Positions 6,699 to 13,587 of a stretch of 20,442 nucleotides of DNA are shown here, in pieces; position 1 is the stretch's first letter; each line of letters opens with the position of its first letter. Both the position numbers and the translations under genes were made by a program. The notes under the pieces are model-generated. The model saw only the letters and a program-made list of their open reading frames with translations, was not told the DNA's origin and searched no databases. Location: contig JAIBDK010000006.1 of NCBI GenBank assembly GCA_024679435.1, positions 1 to 20,442 on the forward strand. The letters run 5' to 3'. This DNA is from Gammaproteobacteria bacterium. Lineage in GTDB: Bacteria; Pseudomonadota; Gammaproteobacteria; Arenicellales; Poriferihabitantaceae.

Positions 6699-8510
6699 TT
6701 ATTCAGGTAATCCCGCATTTAGCAGGCCCGCTTTGATTTGCTCAAGGTTTTCCTTATTGCGATATTCCAGGCCGGCCATGTATTGGGTTACGGAAAAATC
6801 CGGGTTAATCTCAAGAACAGTGGAAACGGGTTCCCGGGCTTCTTCCAACATACCCATCTCCCCATACAGAGATGCGAGATTGACGTACAAAGATAAAAAT
6901 CTGGAGCCACTGTTTGTTCCGGCACGGAACGCAGCAATTGCCTCATCATAGTACCCACTGAATCGAAAGGCATTACCAAGCGCCCACAGATAGTAAGTCG
7001 GGTAAATGGGGCATCGGCGCATTGCGCTCTTGATCATCTCCAGCGCCGCCTCCGGTTTACCACATTTAGTATAGGTTATTCCGCTTAGCACTAAAATCTC
7101 GGAATGGCCCGGAGCAAGTAGAATAGCCTCGCCGAAAGCATCCAGCGCCATCTGATACTGGCCCAGAGACAGATAGCTCAGTCCCAGCAGGGAGTGCGCA
7201 TCGGCGCACTCCGGATCAAGCTGGAGCGCTTTTTGGCCGCATTCAATAGCAGACTGTAACGCACTTTCCCTGATATCTGCACTGGCATAACTGACGCCCA
7301 CATCGGCACTATGATTATATGTCCAGCCTTTCAGCACCCATGCCATCGCATAATCAGGGTCAAGTTCCATGGCTTTTTTACAGCAGCGTAACGCTTCGGA
7401 TTGATCCTTGCTTTGGCCGTTGGCAATTCGATCCATACCTAATCTTACTTGCTCCCGCGCCTCAAGACTTTTTGTTCCCGCAGACCAGAATACAGTCTGT
7501 TCTCCCCCGCTCAGATAAACATCCATTGCGCCAACAACTTCTTTGGTAATGTCATCCTGAACCGCAAATACGTCTTCGAGCAATCTGTCATAACGCTCTG
7601 CCCAAACATGATGTCCGGTAACCGCATCGATCAACTGCGCAGTCACTCGAACCCGGTTGGCAGATTTTCGAACACTTCCTTCCAATACATATCGAACCCC
7701 CTGCTCCAGACTAACTTTTTTGATATCAACGGGCTGCTCCCTGTAGGTAGAAGTTGAATGACGGGCCACCACAAGCAAACCGGGAATTTTTGACAACGTA
7801 GTAATAATGTCTTCGCTGATTCCATCGGCAAAAAATTCCTGCTCAGGGTCCGTACTCCTGTTAGAGAAGGGCAAAACCGCAACGGACGGAGAATCCGGCA
7901 GGGACAGGTCAAAACCGGGGATATTGGTTGTAGCAGGCCTGGACGGATGATTCTCCCCGCCTGCAGGAATGTCTTTTTCAGGGTCTCGAGTACCGGCAGA
8001 ACACGAAAAAACATGAATCGGCTTGGGAATATTTTTTACTTGCTGCTGACCGCAATCCTTGAAATAAGCATCTACCTTCCCACTTACATGGTCAACCACA
8101 GTTGCAGAAACACAAACACCACCGGGTTCACACAGCGCTTCCAGGCGCGATGCCAGATTGACTCCATTACCGAATATGTCACTATCTTCTACGACGATAT
8201 CACCAATATTAATACCAATGCGCAACACAACACGTTTATCGGGATCAACATCTGCGTTAGATTGTTCCAAAGACTGCTGCACCGACAATGCAAATCCAAC
8301 CGCATCGACTGTGCTGTCAAAATCCATCAGAATACCATCCCCCATCAACTTAACAATTCGTCCATTAAACTGTTCGGCAGCAGGGTAGACAATCTCCTCA
8401 AGCAGAACTCTGACTGCCTCCAATGCGCCCTCTTCATCTCTCGCCACCAGACGACTATAGCCCACCACGTCAGCCGCTAGAATAGTTGTTAGTTTGCGTT
8501 TAATAACCAT
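6699..8510 (-). CDS. Class III nucleotide cyclase with TolB-like domain and TPR repeats (cyclase 2)
   Basis: A 603-residue paralogue of cyclases 1 and 3. It has the most canonical active site of the three: metal aspartates D14 (AADVVGYSRL) and D58 (KLMGDGILMDF), adenine-selecting K54 and D111, and transition-state N118 and R122 in VNLASRLE. These are the residues expected of an adenylate cyclase, so cAMP is the likely product. A proline- and serine-rich linker leads to the TolB-like domain (SPSVAVLPFSNRSTDPEQEF through HHVWAERYD). Well-formed TPRs follow (for example ALQLDPECADAHSLLGLSYL), ending in GLLNAGLPE. I chose the ATG at 8510: the MVIKRKLTTILAADVVGYSR start matches the family, whereas the longer frame begins with a TTG and a non-family N-terminus. 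Confidence 0.94.
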   Translation of the reverse strand: MVIKRKLTTILAADVVGYSRLVARDEEGALEAVRVLLEEIVYPAAEQFNGRIVKLMGDGILMDFDSTVDAVGFALSVQQSLEQSNADVDPDKRVVLRIGINIGDIVVEDSDIFGNGVNLASRLEALCEPGGVCVSATVVDHVSGKVDAYFKDCGQQQVKNIPKPIHVFSCSAGTRDPEKDIPAGGENHPSRPATTNIPGFDLSLPDSPSVAVLPFSNRSTDPEQEFFADGISEDIITTLSKIPGLLVVARHSTSTYREQPVDIKKVSLEQGVRYVLEGSVRKSANRVRVTAQLIDAVTGHHVWAERYDRLLEDVFAVQDDITKEVVGAMDVYLSGGEQTVFWSAGTKSLEAREQVRLGMDRIANGQSKDQSEALRCCKKAMELDPDYAMAWVLKGWTYNHSADVGVSYASADIRESALQSAIECGQKALQLDPECADAHSLLGLSYLSLGQYQMALDAFGEAILLAPGHSEILVLSGITYTKCGKPEAALEMIKSAMRRCPIYPTYYLWALGNAFRFSGYYDEAIAAFRAGTNSGSRFLSLYVNLASLYGEMGMLEEAREPVSTVLEINPDFSVTQYMAGLEYRNKENLEQIKAGLLNAGLPE

Positions 8511-8673
8511 AGACAAAGTATCAGGTATTAGACTATTTGCTTGTAGATAAAGCAAATTCGACCCCGTCGAGACAACACCTTCGTTTCAACAGCGCATGTA
8601 AAGAAGCGTAAACAGAATCAGCGTCATCCGGATTTTGAAAACCAAAACGGACACGGTAACGCATGTCAACAGC

Positions 8674-8694
8674 AAAAAGTACGCCTACGGGCGT
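8674..8694 (-). terminator. Terminator-like hairpin in the possible cyclase 2 leader
   Basis: Read on the minus strand, ACGCC-CGTA-GGCGT is followed after two bases by five T residues (the complement of A5 at 8674-8678). On the plus strand the same hairpin has a TACG loop closed by C-G, a very stable tetraloop type. It lies about 165 bases upstream of cyclase 2, where no minus-strand gene ends. The 5-bp stem is short. Confidence 0.3.
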
Positions 8695-8895
8695 TTGCAT
8701 TAAAACCGATTCAGAATGTCTGTGTTTAATCGTCTCCAGGCCGGTATACCTGAGTTATCAATGTCCAGACTTAAACTGATGTGGCTAATTATACGAATAG
8801 ATATAATTGGCGACCGGCTGTACCATACGGCGATCTCAACTGCTATAGGGCACGGATATGCAGCGAATGATCTTAAACAGTAACTAGGAAAAATC

Positions 8896-8916
8896 ATGTT
8901 AAAAGAAGAATTTTGA
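8896..8916 (+). CDS. Possible six-codon leader ORF (MLKEEF)
   Basis: ATG at 8896 to TGA at 8914-8916, with AGGA at 8886-8889 as a ribosome site. It ends two bases before the ATG of the N-acetyltransferase, in another frame. The arrangement would suit translational coupling, but it may simply be chance within the leader. Confidence 0.2.
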   Translation: MLKEEF

Positions 8917-8918
8917 GT

Positions 8919-9761
8919 ATGCGGCTGGAAGATTATTTGATACGCATAGGTTATGAAGGTGAAGTCCAACCTGATTTAGATTGTCTTACACGAATTCATC
9001 GTTGCCACGCCCTGAGCGTGCCATATGAAAACCTTGATGTGCAACTAGGGCGCCCACTTGACCAAGACGTCGAACGTATATTCCATAAGATCGTGTCATG
9101 CAAACGTGGCGGCTGGTGTTATGAGCAAAATGGATTGCTTGGGTGGGCACTCAATGAGATTGGCTTTGATGTTACCCGTGTCGTTGGTGCCATGGAGCGC
9201 CGTGAATGGGGCGATGAGATGCTCGGCAATCATCTTTTACTGCTCGTTAAGTTGGACAAGACCTACATCGCAGATTTGGGCGTCGGTGATGGTGGTCGCA
9301 CACCGATCCCTCTTGTTGAGGGTACACATCACCAGAGTGATCTGGAGTTTCGTTTGGAGCGTATTGATGATGGGTATTGGCGGTTTCACAATCATTCTTT
9401 TGGAATCCCTACGACTTTCGACTTCAAACAGGAAGCTGCTGATGAAACCCTGATAGCCAGAACAAACCTTGAACTCCAGACCAGCTCAGATGCGCTTTTT
9501 GTGCAAAATTTTGTTGTGCAAATCATGCGTGAAAATACTATTACCTGTCTGACCGGCAAGGTCATGAGGGAGAAAACATCGACCGGAACCACGAAAACAT
9601 TGCTCTCGTCAGCAAAGGAACTAGAACACACTTTGTCCGAAACTTTTGGGATTAAGGACCCTGAAATACAATCAATTTGGCCAAAAATACAAGCAAGACA
9701 TGCTGTCGTGTTTGGGAGTCAAGTCTTAGATCAAATCGATGTTTCCAAAATAGAATTCTAA
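8919..9761 (+). CDS. nat: Arylamine N-acetyltransferase
   Basis: A cytoplasmic enzyme that transfers acetyl (or another acyl) groups from CoA to arylamines, hydrazines or related amines through a cysteine thioester. The full catalytic triad is visible: C67 in KRGGWCYEQNGLL, H105 in GNHLLLLV, and D119 in YIADLGVGDGG. The N-terminal HRCHALSVPYENLDV block (30-41 region) is also characteristic. The length is 280 residues, as usual for the family. RGGWCYEQN replaces the commoner RGGYCFEHN, and the Asp segment reads ADLGVG rather than VDVGFG; both are conservative. I chose the ATG at 8919; the frame opens at a TTG two codons earlier. Nothing nearby forms an obvious pathway with it, so the natural substrate is unknown. 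Confidence 0.95.
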   Translation: MRLEDYLIRIGYEGEVQPDLDCLTRIHRCHALSVPYENLDVQLGRPLDQDVERIFHKIVSCKRGGWCYEQNGLLGWALNEIGFDVTRVVGAMERREWGDEMLGNHLLLLVKLDKTYIADLGVGDGGRTPIPLVEGTHHQSDLEFRLERIDDGYWRFHNHSFGIPTTFDFKQEAADETLIARTNLELQTSSDALFVQNFVVQIMRENTITCLTGKVMREKTSTGTTKTLLSSAKELEHTLSETFGIKDPEIQSIWPKIQARHAVVFGSQVLDQIDVSKIEF

Positions 9762-9774
9762 GAAGCTACTCGAT

Positions 9775-10251
9775 TTATAGATTAACCAACCGCTTCCCCT
9801 TCACGCAATAAGTCGGTCTGTGGGGTGATTCATTGGCTAGAAGCCCCGTAGTGTTCCTATCCCGCTTACCGGTAAAAAATACATCCAGTGCCCGGGTAAA
9901 AACTGATTTGTCGTCAACCAGAGTAAAAAGCGTCATAGAGGAATGAAACTTCATACCATCCGACGAACCAAATATTGTATGTACATCTTTCTTAGGGTGT
10001 TTAAGTACCAACTCAACACATTCAACCAGACGTGGTCCTAATACTGGGTGCGCCAAGTACTTCTTAGCCTCGGCTACATCTGCAATACCAAACTTATGCG
10101 CCATGGCACTATGTCCAAGACCCGTTAGCTGGGGAAAGATAAACCACATCCAGTGCGTTTGCTTCTTCCCTGATTGCAGCTCCGTTAAGACCTGAGGGTA
10201 AACCGCATTCTGTGCATTAACGAAGGTTTCGAATTTCTGATCTGCGGCCAT
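9775..10251 (-). CDS. DUF1810 family protein
   Basis: 158 residues matching the DUF1810 family: KFETFVNAQ at the start, the signature THWMWFIFPQL (32-42), AKKYLAHPVLGPRL (63-75), and FGSSDGMKFHSSMTLF (94-109). The cellular role of this family is not established to my knowledge. There is no signal peptide or membrane segment, so it is probably cytoplasmic. The ATG at 10251 is chosen because the family begins at KFExFV; the open frame extends upstream into the DUF2784 gene. It lies 19 bases after the DUF2784 stop on the same strand, so cotranscription is likely. The C-terminal extension after LLAN (residues 141-158) is slightly longer than the core needs. Confidence 0.88.
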   Translation of the reverse strand: MAADQKFETFVNAQNAVYPQVLTELQSGKKQTHWMWFIFPQLTGLGHSAMAHKFGIADVAEAKKYLAHPVLGPRLVECVELVLKHPKKDVHTIFGSSDGMKFHSSMTLFTLVDDKSVFTRALDVFFTGKRDRNTTGLLANESPHRPTYCVKGKRLVNL

Positions 10252-10270
10252 GTATCGAATGATAACACCG

Positions 10271-10690
10271 CTATTTCTCGTTGCTGATTTGGGGATATCT
10301 GCGCGGGCGTACCCAGAACCAGCTGGCAACCACCAACGCACCGAAGGTGGTATAGAGTAATACAAACACCCAGTCGGGCGCACGATAATAGAGCAATTGC
10401 CCCAGCCAGTGGGCGATAAAAGTACCCTTATACGTCTGGTCACCGGCCATGGTGCGTAAATTCATTTCCCAGATTGTCAGTGGGCAGATGATACCGAGCC
10501 ATGATTGCAGCACGACGATGGCAATCGCAAGCAAGTGCCCCAACCTGAACCAGAAATGAGAAACCCAGTTCCAGCCGCGCCATTTACCGATAAAGATCAG
10601 AATCAAACCAAATATCACGAAACCCACAAACAACGTGTGTATCACCAGCAAAGCATCAGCCGTGATCAGGTATAAAGTTTTGTCGTCCAA
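10271..10690 (-). CDS. DUF2784 family membrane protein
   Basis: A 139-residue inner-membrane protein with three or four hydrophobic helices: about 9-34, 50-70 and 100-125, with WLGIICPLTIWE (64-75) between the second and the last. The pattern TADALLVIHTLFVGFVIFG then WLGIICPLTIWEMNLR is that of DUF2784, a family without an assigned function. The only reasonable start is a TTG at 10690: an in-frame TAA lies a few codons upstream, and the next ATG is past the second helix. A TATACT box on the minus strand (10737-10732) lies about 42 bases upstream and could be its -10. It is the first gene of a two-gene unit with DUF1810. Confidence 0.85.
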   Translation of the reverse strand: MDDKTLYLITADALLVIHTLFVGFVIFGLILIFIGKWRGWNWVSHFWFRLGHLLAIAIVVLQSWLGIICPLTIWEMNLRTMAGDQTYKGTFIAHWLGQLLYYRAPDWVFVLLYTTFGALVVASWFWVRPRRYPQISNEK

Positions 10691-10778
10691 AATCTCGTCA
10701 GCCGTTTATAACCCATCGAAAACCCTATGATAGTATACCTCGCCTGCATTGCGGGAGTGCACCACCGGGGGCAATTTT

Positions 10779-10818
10779 CTGCCAGTCAGTTGAAATAGTT
10801 GACCGGCAGTAGCATACT
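10779..10818 (+). promoter_or_regulatory. Promoter with inverted repeat around its -35 box
   Basis: TTGAAA (10790-10795, 5 of 6) and CATACT (10813-10818, 4 of 6) are 17 bp apart and 60 bases upstream of the ATC-hydrolase ATG. The -35 sits in the 11-base gap between CTGCCAGTCA (10779-10788) and TGACCGGCAG (10800-10809), inverted arms that pair at 9 of 10 positions. A dimeric regulator bound there would cover the -35. Both parts are read by eye. Confidence 0.45.
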
Positions 10819-10877
10819 CTAAGTGGTCGCATAAACTACTGTAAATTCGATCTGACTTGGAATCAGGAGAATACAAT

Positions 10878-11357
10878 ATGGAGACACAGACATCCTACAT
10901 GCAATGGGTGAAGACTCAGACCGATGTGCTTGTTCCATTGCTGCGCCATCTCCGAACCGAACTCGGCGAAGAGAAAGCCAACGCACTCGTGTATCCGGCG
11001 CTCAGAGAACACATGAAAAAATGGATTTCTGAATTTGCCTCAAATGAATCAGATGATCCCGTTAAAAACTTTATCAAAACCTCAGAGATGCTTGAGGAGA
11101 CCTTCAAAGGTGATGTTGATTACGATGTGTTAAAAAATGATGACGAGGGCTTAGATTTAAACGTAACACGCTGCCGATATGCGCAATTTTTTCGCCAATT
11201 AGGGGAGCCAGAACTGGGAGCGATCTTAGTCTGCGAAGCGGACGATCACATCGCCGATCTATCTGCTCCTACCGTAAATTTCTCTCGAACTGATACCATG
11301 ATGAAAGGTGGAACTCACTGCCCTTTTCGATATAAGTTTGAAAACCACGGCGAGTAG
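10878..11357 (+). CDS. L-2-amino-thiazoline-4-carboxylic acid hydrolase family protein
   Basis: 159 residues resembling the ATC hydrolase family, whose founding members open the thiazoline ring on the route from DL-ATC to L-cysteine in Pseudomonas. The C-terminal half carries the family pattern: LNVTRCRYAQFFRQLGEPEL (94-113), a VCEADDH segment (118-124), and SRTDTMMKGGTHCPFRYKF (136-154). C99, C119 and C148 are the notable cysteines. The N-terminal half is helical. No other ATC-pathway gene is nearby, and many family members are known only by homology, so the reaction here is uncertain. The ATG at 10878 is strongly supported by AGGAGA at 10865-10870, 7 bases upstream; the frame also has a TTG at 10857. 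It is divergent from DUF2784. Confidence 0.82.
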   Translation: METQTSYMQWVKTQTDVLVPLLRHLRTELGEEKANALVYPALREHMKKWISEFASNESDDPVKNFIKTSEMLEETFKGDVDYDVLKNDDEGLDLNVTRCRYAQFFRQLGEPELGAILVCEADDHIADLSAPTVNFSRTDTMMKGGTHCPFRYKFENHGE

Positions 11358-11366
11358 GCAGGCTGT

Positions 11367-11394
11367 TTAGGGCAACTATCTTAGGGCAACTATC
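11367..11394 (+). repeat. Perfect 14-bp tandem duplication
   Basis: TTAGGGCAACTATC occurs twice with no gap (11367-11380 and 11381-11394), ten bases after the ATC-hydrolase stop codon. It looks like a replication-slippage duplication. Confidence 0.9.
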
Positions 11395-11624
11395 GGCCTG
11401 ATGGGTTTACAAATCTGGCCGGCTGTCCCATACTTTTGCTGACGTTTTCTGATTGACCAATAGCAACCGTAGTCAACTCGCAGTCTTCTTGGTGATATCT
11501 CATTAAATTACCGTGTTGACCAAATCTCGCCGCTCCGTAGGCGAAATGATCAAAGTAAATCACATGTACAAAGATAAAGTAGTTTGGGTGTAATTGATCT
11601 CCAGCAACTTCGGTGGGGCCAATG
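11390..11624 (-). pseudogene. Possible remnant of a minus-strand gene
   Basis: A minus-strand frame stays open from the cyclase 3 start to a TAG at 11392-11390, about 78 codons. The translation has protein-like composition, for example YFIFVHVIYFDHFAYGAARF and later LMRYHQEDCELTTVAIGQ. There is no start with a ribosome site, and continuing upstream it runs antisense to cyclase 3. If real it is a 5'-truncated gene. I recognise no family, and a chance open frame of this length is possible. Confidence 0.25.
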
Positions 11625-13373
11625 AAGCGTCGATTGTCCGCTATTCTAGCAGCTGACGTGGTCGGTTTCAGCCGACTTATGGAAGTAGACGAAGAATCGA
11701 CTGTCCAAACACTGAACAGGTATCGGGAGGCGATAGACAGGCTGGTCACTGACCATTACGGCAGGGTGTTTGGCACCGCAGGTGATAGCGTGATTGCTGA
11801 ATTTGCCAGCCCAGTGGAGGCGGTACGTTGCGCGGTAAAAATTCAGAACAAAATTCAACTGCTCAGTTCTGGAGTGGCCGATGAAAGTCGTATGAGCTTT
11901 CGAATTGGAGTTAACCTCGGAGACGTCATCGTCGATAGAGAAAATCTTCTTGGTGACGGTGTGAATGTTGCGGCTCGCCTGGAATCCATCGCCGATCCTG
12001 ATGGGATCACACTGTCGAGATCGGTATACGATCTGGTACGGAAAGCAGTCGATCTAGATTACGAAGACCTGGGTGAGCTAAAAGTAAAGAACATTGAAGA
12101 ACCGATCCGCGCATATCGTGTTGTGCTGACAAACAACGGTCAGCAGACGGTGGGAAAAATATCGAGACCCAAAAAACCTGAAAAACCATCTATCGCTGTC
12201 CTTCCATTCGACAACATGTCTGGAGATCCTGAACAGGAATACTTCAGTGATGGTATTACCGAAGACATCATTACTGCACTGTCTCACTTCAAGGCTTTTC
12301 CGGTTATTGCCAGGAACTCGACTTTTACCTACAAAGGCCAAGCCATCCGGGTCCAGCAGATTGCAGAGGAGCTCGGTGCCCGTTATGTAATCGAAGGCAG
12401 CGTGCGCAAAGCCGGGGAGCGTATACGCATCACCGCCCAGCTGATTGATGCAGAGACAGGACATCACGTATGGGCGGAAAAATATGATGCCACCATAGAA
12501 AACATTTTCGATGTCCAGGATGAAATGACACTGAAGATCGTTTCCACTGTTCAACCCGAACTGGCCTTGGTGGAACTTAAAAAAGCGGCGATCAAGCGCC
12601 CCGAAAACCTGACGGCATGGGATCTTGTGCTGCAAGGCATGGCGCTCGCCAACAAGCACACGGATGACGATCATGAATCAGCCCGAAAACTATTTCAGTC
12701 CGCAATCGAGCTCGATCCAAACTATACAGATGCGTGGTCAGGACTCGCCTGGTCGTATCTAGCAAATCTGACATTGAAGGGCCCTGATGAACGGCAGGAT
12801 TTTATCGAAAGGGGACTTCAGGCTGCGATGCGTGCGGTTGACCTTGATGATCGTTCTGCGTTTGCCCACTATGTACTCGGTGTCGCTTATGTTTGGGGTG
12901 AACAAATTGACAGAGGAATCAGCCAAGGAGAAATTTCATTGCAGCTTAACCCCTATCACGCCCAGACACATATGGGTTTGGGGAATCGCCTTGATCTTGC
13001 CGGTAGGACCGATGAAGGGATCAACAAGATGGAGCAGGCCCTTCAGCTCAGCCCGAGGGACCCGTTCTGCTCAATCATCATGGCCTACCTTTCGCGCGCT
13101 TACCTTAGCCTGGAACAACCGGACAAAGCCAATGAGTGGATTGAAAAGTCCGTTAATCTCCAACCTAAAAATCCGGACCTGCGGTACCGCTACGCTATTT
13201 GCTTAGCCCACCTGGATCGTGTAGCGGAAGCAAAGAGTGAGTTAGAGAATTGCGATAAACTACAGCCCGGATTTCTCGCTACCCGGGAAAATTGGCGACC
13301 CTATTCTGATGATACCCGAAACCAGCGATTCTTCGCTGGAATTATGCGACATAGGCTTATTTACCGTGAATAA
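11622..13373 (+). CDS. Class III cyclase-like protein with TolB-like domain and TPR repeats (cyclase 3)
   Basis: A third paralogue, 583 residues from the ATG at 11622. Metal-binding D12 (AADVVGFSRL) and D55 (GTAGDSVIAEF) and transition-state N115 and R119 (VNVAARLE) are present. Both purine-selecting positions are changed: G51 where Lys is usual and N108 where Asp is usual. Catalysis is therefore possible, but base preference is in doubt. The TolB-like domain (about 184-320) is nearly word-for-word like that of cyclase 1 (PSIAVLPFDNMSGDPEQEYF, then GITEDIITAL). TPR-like repeats follow to about 560 (ALQLSPRDPFCSIIMAYLSR). The C-terminus lacks the GLxxAG tail of the other two. A GTG at 11613 is an alternative start; the ATG is preferred for the GGTGGGG just upstream and for the MKRRLSAIL family start. 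Confidence 0.93.
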   Translation: MKRRLSAILAADVVGFSRLMEVDEESTVQTLNRYREAIDRLVTDHYGRVFGTAGDSVIAEFASPVEAVRCAVKIQNKIQLLSSGVADESRMSFRIGVNLGDVIVDRENLLGDGVNVAARLESIADPDGITLSRSVYDLVRKAVDLDYEDLGELKVKNIEEPIRAYRVVLTNNGQQTVGKISRPKKPEKPSIAVLPFDNMSGDPEQEYFSDGITEDIITALSHFKAFPVIARNSTFTYKGQAIRVQQIAEELGARYVIEGSVRKAGERIRITAQLIDAETGHHVWAEKYDATIENIFDVQDEMTLKIVSTVQPELALVELKKAAIKRPENLTAWDLVLQGMALANKHTDDDHESARKLFQSAIELDPNYTDAWSGLAWSYLANLTLKGPDERQDFIERGLQAAMRAVDLDDRSAFAHYVLGVAYVWGEQIDRGISQGEISLQLNPYHAQTHMGLGNRLDLAGRTDEGINKMEQALQLSPRDPFCSIIMAYLSRAYLSLEQPDKANEWIEKSVNLQPKNPDLRYRYAICLAHLDRVAEAKSELENCDKLQPGFLATRENWRPYSDDTRNQRFFAGIMRHRLIYRE

Positions 13374-13587
13374 ACAATAGTCGATCGGTGATGCTCAGGG
13401 CATATTTGAGTCCGATTAGAGTTTAGTCGACTGTCCCTTCAGGGCAAAACAGCGTCACCTGATAACTAAGCACTGTCCGATCTAATCGAGCCCTGTGTCT
13501 GGAATTTGTCAGGTCGGGTGCGGTTTTTACAACTGACTAATCCACATGCACTTTCCGAAGGTAAGTAAGACATAGTGACTCTGATTC

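Larger units (their letters stand above)
8511..8918. other. Divergent intergenic region between cyclase 2 and the N-acetyltransferase
   Basis: No gene called; the minus-strand frame across 8700-8969 is not protein-like. It contains the inverted repeat TCGAC-CCC-GTCGA (8558-8570), 48 bases upstream of the cyclase 2 start, a GC-rich hairpin at 8681-8694, and a six-codon ORF at 8896-8916 just before the N-acetyltransferase. Confidence 0.6.

Noticed and set aside
7947..8480. 177-codon plus-strand ORF opposite cyclase 2
   Set aside because: It lies wholly antisense to the conserved cyclase domain and shows no domain of its own.
8700..8969. 89-codon minus-strand ORF overlapping the N-acetyltransferase start
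   Set aside because: Composition is not protein-like, there is no ribosome site, and it overlaps a firmly identified gene.
12078..12674. 198-codon minus-strand ORF opposite cyclase 3
   Set aside because: Antisense to the conserved TolB-like domain; a shadow frame.
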